In this document: positions 58,373 through 64,000 of the stretch, in pieces | Numbering within the stretch: the stretch's first letter is position 1 | How the letters are laid out: the number at the start of each line of letters is the position of its first letter | Source: Cricetomys ansorgei | Taxonomy: Eukaryota > Chordata > Mammalia > Rodentia > Nesomyidae | Assembly (NCBI GenBank): GCA_026225945.1 | Contig: JAMJFZ010000181.1 | Coordinates: 2,790,001-2,854,000, forward strand | Direction: 5' to 3' | DNA length: 64,000 nt | The notes under the pieces: model-generated | What the model was told of the DNA's origin: nothing | What the model saw: only the letters and a program-made list of their open reading frames with translations | Database searches by the model: none | Made by a program: the position numbers and the translations under genes

Positions 58373-58880
58373 CTACAATATAAATGTAGGTATAACCTAT
58401 TATATAAACCATCTTAGAACTTAAATCTTCATGTACAAAAAAGACTAAGAATATCTAATAATAACTAGTGCAGTGCGTCAGGATTTTTTTGTTTTGTTTT
58501 GAAAGAGTAACTAGGTAATATATGAAACTAGTTTCACACTCTCTGGTTGGTAAAAGAGATGTTGGATGAGCTACAGTAAAGGCAGCCTTTTACCAAGTCA
58601 CCACGGGTTACCGTCAAAAGCCTTTCACGACGCCAAGCAAAGGTCCAGATCACCTTGCTTTTGCTCAGTATCACACAGTAACACTGCCCTCAAAAACTGT
58701 GGCTTCTGAAACAACAAATGGACCCAGAATGCTAAGTTCTGCTTCAAGTGATTCTGGGCTGTGGGCAACAAGCACTTGTTTGCAGTCTGTACTTCCCACC
58801 ACATGGACTCGCTAGCATCCCTGGTAAAGACAAGGCTAGGGTAGTAGGTAAAGCACAATGTTTTACAATTAAAGGGCGCT

Positions 58881-58968
58881 TCACTGGTCAGCGCAAGAAA
58901 TAAGTACAGGAGCCTGTGGCATTTCTTTTGGCTGTCCATCATGGGTGAGCGGAGTTGACCTCTGACCT
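58881..58968 (-). CDS. Bbx: Bbx, terminal coding exon with stop codon
   Basis: On the minus strand the acceptor TTTGTTTTTCAG is followed by the last base of the split Arg codon and 28 codons, GQRSTPLTHDGQPKEMPQAP then VLISCADQ, and a TGA stop at 58881-58883. This is the known C-terminal end of BBX, so splice phase and product agree across all three exons. The 3' UTR continues from here to lower coordinates. The three exons together give 470 nt of coding sequence, about 155 residues of a protein that is roughly 900 residues in mammals. Confidence 0.95.
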
Positions 58969-60306
58969 CTGAAAAACAAAGGGGAAAAAGTCACTTATTG
59001 AGGGCATATAATCTGAGATAGGCAAGGACAATGGGTGATAAGATCTGTTAATTGCAATGGAGTCACTTAATTAAAGCTGGTTTTGTCTGTAGAATTTGAC
59101 TTTGTTCCCCCCTTTTCCTTTTCTTTTCTGAAGTTATCTCACATCCCCACCACCACAACCTCTAAGAATGTATTTTCTTGTTACCATCCAAAGCTCAGGC
59201 CTACTGCTCTGTAGAGATAAAACCTGAAATCCTTACAGATCTGAGCAACTCCTTAAGACATGGAAAAGAGTAATGCTCCATGGTAACAGTCTTCCTCTCA
59301 ATGCATAGATATTTTAATGACATTTTCCTGAGTTCAATGTGCCTGACGAGAAGACTCTATTTTGAATAGTATTCCCCAAACCTACTTCTTTAATACACCT
59401 AATTTAAAACAAGTTCTCCTGAAAGATAGACAAAGATCAAAGAGAACAATGAAAAGAAACGAAAAAGAAATGAAAATAAACTAAAGAGGCAATGCGAACC
59501 TTCCATATGATGTCTCACAGGTACGTGGACAGAGACTATCAGTGATGAAAATCAGTGCTGACTCTGAATTTTAAATGGCAAGAACATACAGCCCTTACTT
59601 GGTCCCCAGCGAGTGATGCTGTTTGGGGAGCTTGTGGAACCTTTGACAGGCAGAGCCTTGCTGGAAGATGGGAGTGAGTGGGGGAGGTTGTTTTGAGTGT
59701 TTATAGTTTCTCCCCACTTCCTATTGTGCTCTTTGCTCCGTGTTCACAGTTGGGGTGGAACTCTCAGCTACCTGTTCTTGCCACCATGCCTGCTGCTTGT
59801 TGCCATGATATCCCACCATGATGGACTCATCCCTCTGAAACTGTTAAGCCCAAATAAATCCTTCCTTCTAGAAGTTGCTTTGGTCATGGAGTTTTTATCA
59901 CAGCAATAGAAAACTAACACAGCCATGCAATCCCAATTTATACAAAGTAAATGCTGGGAGTAAGAGGGGTTAGTCATCACGCTCAGGATATTGTGTTTTC
60001 CTCTCATACCGCTGCTGCAAGATCTGACTCCAGAATGTTTAGATAATACTGCTTCTCTACTCGCAGGGATTTCCTGGACGTAAAGTTTAGCCATCGGATA
60101 CTACAATATTCTAGATAAAATGTTTAGTTGCCATGTTCTCTGATGTTTCCCAACTCTTAATTCACATATAAACTTTTCAACAACTCATAAAGAACTGTGG
60201 ACTTGAACTTAGTATAAAACTCAGAACATTTCGTAAGATGCCAGTCACTTCTGAAGTGGTTGGCTGGTTTTCACAATGCTTCCTCCACTCATGTTTGAGC
60301 ACACAC
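58969..60306 (-). other. Bbx last intron
   Basis: The intron is bounded by GT at 60306-60305 and AG at 58970-58969 on the minus strand. It carries an LTR 3' end (59690-59930). Nothing else is recognised in it. Confidence 0.85.
59690..59930 (+). mobile_element. LTR fragment, 3' end (ERVL-like rodent family)
   Basis: The end contains CCAAATAAATCCTTCC, then GTCATGGAGTTTTTATCACA and AGCAATAGAAAACTAACACA. This is the familiar 3' end of a common rodent LTR family whose 5' part resembles the copy at 8012-8300. The AATAAA is the element's own poly(A) signal. It lies antisense to Bbx in the last intron. I cannot give the exact family name. Confidence 0.6.
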
Positions 60307-60490
60307 CTGTGCACATTCTCCATGGCTGCAACCTCAGCCAGTGCAGCGAGGCTAAAGAATGCAGACACAGCAGGCATTTCGGGAGTACCGCTCCGTGGCT
60401 CCTCTCCTGTGTTGTGTGAGCAATCATTACTGCAGTATGTCTCGGGCACTTTAGGGAGACTCCTCTGCAGCTGCTCCTTTGGTTTGTCAT
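60307..60490 (-). CDS. Bbx: Bbx, penultimate coding exon
   Basis: The exon has 184 nt on the minus strand, with acceptor TTTTGTTTCAG before it and donor GTGTGT after it. It completes a split Asp codon shared with the upstream exon (TTG G + AT), then has 60 codons from DKPKEQLQRSLPKV to AAMENVH, then the first two bases of an Arg codon completed by the terminal exon. The segment PEMPAVSAFFSLAALAEVAA is a well-conserved, alanine/leucine-rich amphipathic-looking part of the BBX tail. The middle (PETYCSNDCSHNTGEEPRSG) is the most variable part against recalled human BBX. The unspliced frame reads on into intron sequence for some 35 codons with no family resemblance, which supports the donor site. 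The intron on each side is short, 1878 bp upstream and 1338 bp downstream. Confidence 0.95.
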
Positions 60491-62368
60491 CTGAAACAAA
60501 AGAGAAATCCGTCACAGGAGAATCACCCAGAGGAGGACACCGAGGAGATACTAGGCCATACAGTGTAGAGAGCTATCTTTCCTGTCCACGTCTGCTACCC
60601 GCACAGTAGCAAAGCTTACATAGTCTCTCTTCCTCCAAGGCAACAAACTGTGTGTGTTCACCAAACTCAGTGGCAACTTCCAACTATGGCCTCTGCCCTA
60701 AACCTGACTGAAGAGAAGGTGTGTTTTATTCACAGCCAAAGAATGGTTCAGTCTTGGAGTGAGAAGAAGTGAGTTGTGACCAAAATAAATCCCAAGAGTC
60801 TTCTATGATGGTTATGCACTTCTCAAGAAGCCACAGCATATACTGTCACAATAATGTAGGCTTGGGGTCTGATATAATTCTAATAGGTAGAATGGACTAA
60901 AGAACAGATTAATCAGTCCTGCTGAGCTCCCATGTTGTGATTGTGTTCCAAAGACCAAATGGAATGAAGACAAAGAACCTTCTGGTACCTCTGAAAAGAC
61001 AGGGAGACTACTTCAATATGTAAACATTGTAGGGGAGATGGAATTTTCAATAATATTTAAATATAGAAAACAACTGATAAAAGATATGGCTGTCATAATT
61101 AGGACATAAAAGTGGCATGGTGCTTTCCTATGTAAGAAAGGGAGTTATTTTCTAAAATTTCTCTTCTTTCCTACAAGTGAGAATGAATGAGGACATATAT
61201 GAATAAGGACGTAACAATCTATAAAATGAAAGTTACAAGTGGAACATAGAAAGACTATTTGGGCAAAGGGGACCAGTGAGGAGAGGAAATATTGGCAGCT
61301 GAATACACCTTGTATACATGGATAAAAATGTCATTATGGCACCTATCATTTCATACAACAAATATGAGCTAATTAAAAACAAAGAAAGTAAGTCTCAGAT
61401 CAGAGTATAAATTAGAAAGTGAAGAGAGGAAAGACACACTGGACCAACATGGACATGTCAGTCTTCGCTCTGACCTCCCATTCAGACACAATTCCACCTC
61501 TTAAAAGTTTCACCTCTGGTATGAAACAAAAACCAGGAGGCTAAATCTGCCTAATGGTTCTAACAATCATTTAGATATACAAGACACAAGAAAAGAGAGA
61601 AATTACTCAATTGCCCTCTACTTCTAACTCAGCAAGCAATTCATCTCTGTGAACACTGGCACGAACCCAAATCAGATCAAATGGAATGCTAGACCTGCTG
61701 GGAGGTCACAACCAAGATCACTGTGCCTAACTAGCATGGCACCCCAAGATTTTTAGGGGATGTTCAGTCACCATCCTACCCTTTACCTTGAGCCTTTCAG
61801 AAAATTCTACTGTTACAGAAACTGTCAGAAACAACAAATAGAGCACAAGCTAAGGCAGGAAGTGGGTAATTTTACTGTCTGTTTAGACCAGAAAACAAGA
61901 AATCCAGACACATTTTCAGGCTCCCCTAGAGGCTTGACTCAGCCTTATAGAACTGTTAAATACATTTTTAGGTTCCCTAATTCATTGCTTGGAATATCTA
62001 ACAATCTGGCTTGTAGTGACATGAACAGAATACCACAGGGTCACATAGACTCATCTGGTAGCTTTGAAAGTCTAGGTTCTTCTGGAATTTACTTATTCAA
62101 GACTGTTTTGGGGCATGCTAAGGAAAAGCAGCGAACAATCTCAAAGATTACCTTTCCTTTCTAGGGACTGAGACACACACTTGGAGAAACAGCTATGGCT
62201 TTAGAGTATAAAAGAGAGCATGTGAGGAAGCCATTAGAAAGGGGCAGAACAGACTGGATTTTCAATGAGACGTGATTCTTGGCTTATAGTTTCTTCTTGC
62301 TGGCCAATGCAGCCATAGTGGACACCTGCTAGATCTCACAACTTTGGCCTCAAGTTCTTGATTCTTAC
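60491..62368 (-). other. Bbx penultimate intron
   Basis: The intron is bounded by GT at 62368-62367 and AG at 60492-60491 on the minus strand. It is AT-rich. A plus-strand 134-codon frame at 61760-62164 has no recognisable family features and is taken as chance. No repeat is confidently recognised. Confidence 0.85.
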
Positions 62369-62566
62369 CCAAAGTCCCTCCTGCTGGTGATACTCGGCCA
62401 TCTGCAGTCCTGACAAGGTGTGTGATCTTGGTTTTCCTTGCTTTTCTCTTTTGGCTGCCCACCAAAGGTTCTTGCATTGCTGTTGGCTCTGGAGTGTTAG
62501 GAATGGATAGGGCATTTTTAACCTTATAAGCAGGCTCTGTGGTGTTTTTGTCTTCTGAAAATATGG
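62369..62566 (-). CDS. Bbx: Bbx, antepenultimate coding exon (partial gene)
   Basis: This exon encodes part of the C-terminal region of BBX, a nuclear HMG-box transcription factor reported to be needed for G1-to-S progression. Read on the minus strand it is preceded by a pyrimidine-rich tract ending in CAG and followed by GTAAG. Its 198 nt hold 65 whole codons with 2 nt of a split codon at the 5' side and 1 nt at the 3' side. The peptide begins IFSEDKNTTEPAYKVKNA, contains the basic stretch QEPLVGSQKRKARKTKI and ends RVSPAGGTL; all of this matches the known mammalian BBX C-terminus from recall. The KRKARK cluster may contribute to nuclear localisation (inference). The next upstream exon, which should encode a segment ending near HPTE, is not in the window, and the HMG box is far upstream. 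No frameshift or stop is seen. Confidence 0.95.
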
Positions 62567-63391
62567 CTGAAATAGGATAAACACATAGTTATACAAAACA
62601 TAAGGTATCAGCACCACTCAAACACATGTTCTATACATGCTTGGCCCATCTGAATGGAAAATTTACACTCAAGAGTTTAAAAACACTGATACCCCAGCTC
62701 CCTCTTTCCCTTTTAACTATCTTTGGATCTTGTAGGTTTGGGTTGAAGTGTTAATGGATACAAATCATTCATCTATATCCTAAGAGATCACAAAAGTCCT
62801 GGGTGTGATCAGGGTACCTATCTGAGATCCTCTGGGCCAGTTCAGTTGGACTGGGTCCTAACAGTAGTTTCTTGTCTTTTGAAGACACAGAGATAAAATA
62901 TGTGCTTCTTAAAAGCACATTTACTGCTGGGACACTTACCTTTAAGTACCAGGCTAGACTGAGGAGAAAATTGTGAGGCTTAAAATTTTTTCATGCATAC
63001 TGACAAACATTAAGGATAGGACAAACATTGGTTGAGTTAGTATGCAAATGAAACTCTGAATTCCAGGACAGAGTGAACATGCTTAATGAAATAACAGAAT
63101 GAAGCACACTTCATGGGAAGAGTGTGTTTTGAAGTGTGCGTTTTGGCCCTGTGGTTGCAAAACTAATAAATCATTTAATAACACAGGACTGAATTCTCAG
63201 TGACTCGTATCAAGAATAAGGAAGGTGCACGCCATCAGAGCTTTGTCTTTTGGTTTTGTTTACATGGAGATATTTGTCTTACATACTTCCTTAGGCATTC
63301 TTCCTTCCCATTCCCTTATTTTGAAATTAAAAAAAAAAAAAAAAAGGAACACATAGTTACTAGTGTAGCAAACATTATAAAGTCAATATAC

Positions 63392-63637
63392 TGTGGGACT
63401 GGAGAGATGACTCAGCAGTTAAGCTCAATGGCTGCTCTTCTTGAGGACCTGGGTTTGATTCCTAGCATCCATGAGGCAGATAACAACACTCTGTAACTCT
63501 AGGGAATTCAATGCTGTCTTTGGGCCTTGGTGAGCACTAAGCACCAATGTAAAACACAGATATACATGCAGTTCAAACACCCACAAATGGAGGTAAAACA
63601 CCCAAGCACATATGATAAACAGATTTAAAAAAAAAGT
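63392..63637 (+). mobile_element. B2/B3 SINE
   Basis: The tRNA-derived head reads GGGACTGGAGAGATGACTCA, followed by GCAGTTAAG and GAGGACCTGGGTTTGATTCC, with A-box- and B-box-like sequence. The 3' part carries the CA-rich tail typical of B3-type copies, ending in an A-run. It lies in a Bbx intron, antisense to the gene. Confidence 0.85.
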
Positions 63638-63904
63638 AATCAAGTTTTTGTGACTGAGACTTTTTTTTAATGTCAGTGGCTGACCTAAAAGGATATGGAC
63701 AGGAAGAATGTTAAGCATTTTTCTATCAGTCTTAATGGTCATTCAATATAATAAAGGTAGACATAGAAATCATTTTTGACAAAGAAGGGGAAAGAGCAGT
63801 CAGGAAATCAAGATTTGACATGACAGATTCCAAGAATACCAAAGAGCATAAACTGGAGAATGGATCTGAGAGAAGACACTGAATTTGCTAAGCTATACAT
63901 ATAG

Positions 63905-63982
63905 AAGCTGGGTGGTGGTAGCACAAGCTTTTAAGTTTCTGAGTTCAAGGCCAGCTACTCAGAGAAACCCTGACTTAAGAAA
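63905..63982 (+). mobile_element. B1 SINE, shortened
   Basis: AGCTGGGTGGTGGTAGCACA is followed by GAGTTCAAGGCCAGCTAC and CAGAGAAACCCTGACTT. The middle third of a B1 (the CCCAGCACTC region) is missing. Confidence 0.7.
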
Positions 63983-64000
63983 CCAACCAACTAACCAACT

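Larger units (their letters stand above)
53090..58880 (-). other. Bbx: Bbx 3' untranslated region (left border approximate)
   Basis: About 5.7 kb follow the Bbx stop codon on the minus strand. The stretch is AT-rich, has no recognisable B1, B2 or ID element, and is unlike the SINE-rich DNA further left, which fits a long, constrained 3' UTR. Human BBX also has a multi-kilobase 3' UTR. Minus-strand AATAAA signals lie near the far end at 53221-53226, 53208-53213 and 53090-53095, with another at 53407-53412, so the main poly(A) site is probably at about 53.07-53.2 kb. An early AATAAA at 58367-58372 could give a short form. A CT tract (58174-58225), an AAAAC-rich tract (54064-54122) and a GTTT tract (about 57940-57958) lie inside. 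Open frames here, including a 157-codon plus-strand one at 54052-54525, are judged to be chance. Confidence 0.6.
62567..64000 (-). other. Bbx intron, partial (runs off the window)
   Basis: This sequence lies upstream of the 62566 exon border on the minus strand. It contains an A-run near 63330, a B2/B3 SINE (63392-63637) and the start of a B1 (from 63905). No further Bbx exon was found up to 64000. Confidence 0.75.

Noticed and set aside
60177..60306. Read-through extension of the Bbx penultimate exon past the donor
   Set aside because: The frame stays open for about 35 codons, but a good GT donor and the match to the known BBX junction show that this is intron. Intron retention would give a different tail, but nothing supports it.
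61760..62164. 134-codon plus-strand frame inside a Bbx intron
   Set aside because: It is antisense to the gene, has no recognisable domain and no evidence of its own transcript.
1..64000. CRISPR arrays, operons, bacterial defence or phage systems
   Set aside because: The repeats are SINEs, LTRs and microsatellites; there is no spacer-repeat array, no Shine-Dalgarno-linked gene chain and no prokaryotic gene.

Overview
The window is nuclear DNA from a muroid rodent. It is full of rodent-specific SINEs (B1, B2/B3 and ID types), rodent LTR fragments, a rodent L1 3' UTR and long microsatellites, and it also holds older mammalian repeats (MIR, an old L1, a hAT-Charlie element). Several B2/B3 copies have the long CA-rich 3' part seen in B3-type or cricetid elements rather than the younger Mus B2, so a cricetid (hamster, vole or deer mouse) is plausible. 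That is inference, not proof.

The only protein-coding gene I can support lies on the minus strand at the right end. It is the 3' end of Bbx, the HMG-box transcription factor (bobby sox homolog). Three consecutive terminal exons are visible (62369-62566, 60307-60490, 58881-58968). Each has canonical AG/GT borders, the phases agree, and the joined product matches the known BBX C-terminus. The stop codon is followed by a long, almost SINE-free 3' UTR that probably runs to about 53.1-53.2 kb. The HMG box and the rest of the gene lie beyond position 64000.

Positions 1 to about 53000 are intergenic sequence downstream of Bbx. In human the next gene on that side is CD47, in convergent orientation, but no Cd47 exon is seen here. 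This region holds: a non-coding LTR retroelement with both LTRs (15386-16977); two copies of one LTR-like repeat 20 kb apart (about 19742-20510 and 40166-41077), the second split by a B1; an old L1 (24480-25735) split by an LTR and lying tail to tail with a younger rodent L1 3' UTR (25920-27560); a hAT/URR1-type DNA transposon (28588-28752); a B1 nested in a B3 (31701-32095); and a broken minus-strand betaretrovirus-like remnant (47175-48515). Microsatellites include a GGAA purine tract, a TC/AC compound tract and a 65-nt alternating purine-pyrimidine tract. The remaining sequence is AT-rich and without recognisable genes; a few stretches dense in homeodomain-like TAAT cores could be conserved enhancers.

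I found no CRISPR array, operon, rRNA, standalone tRNA gene or new multi-gene system. Most open reading frames are short chance frames in repeats, UTR or intergenic DNA.
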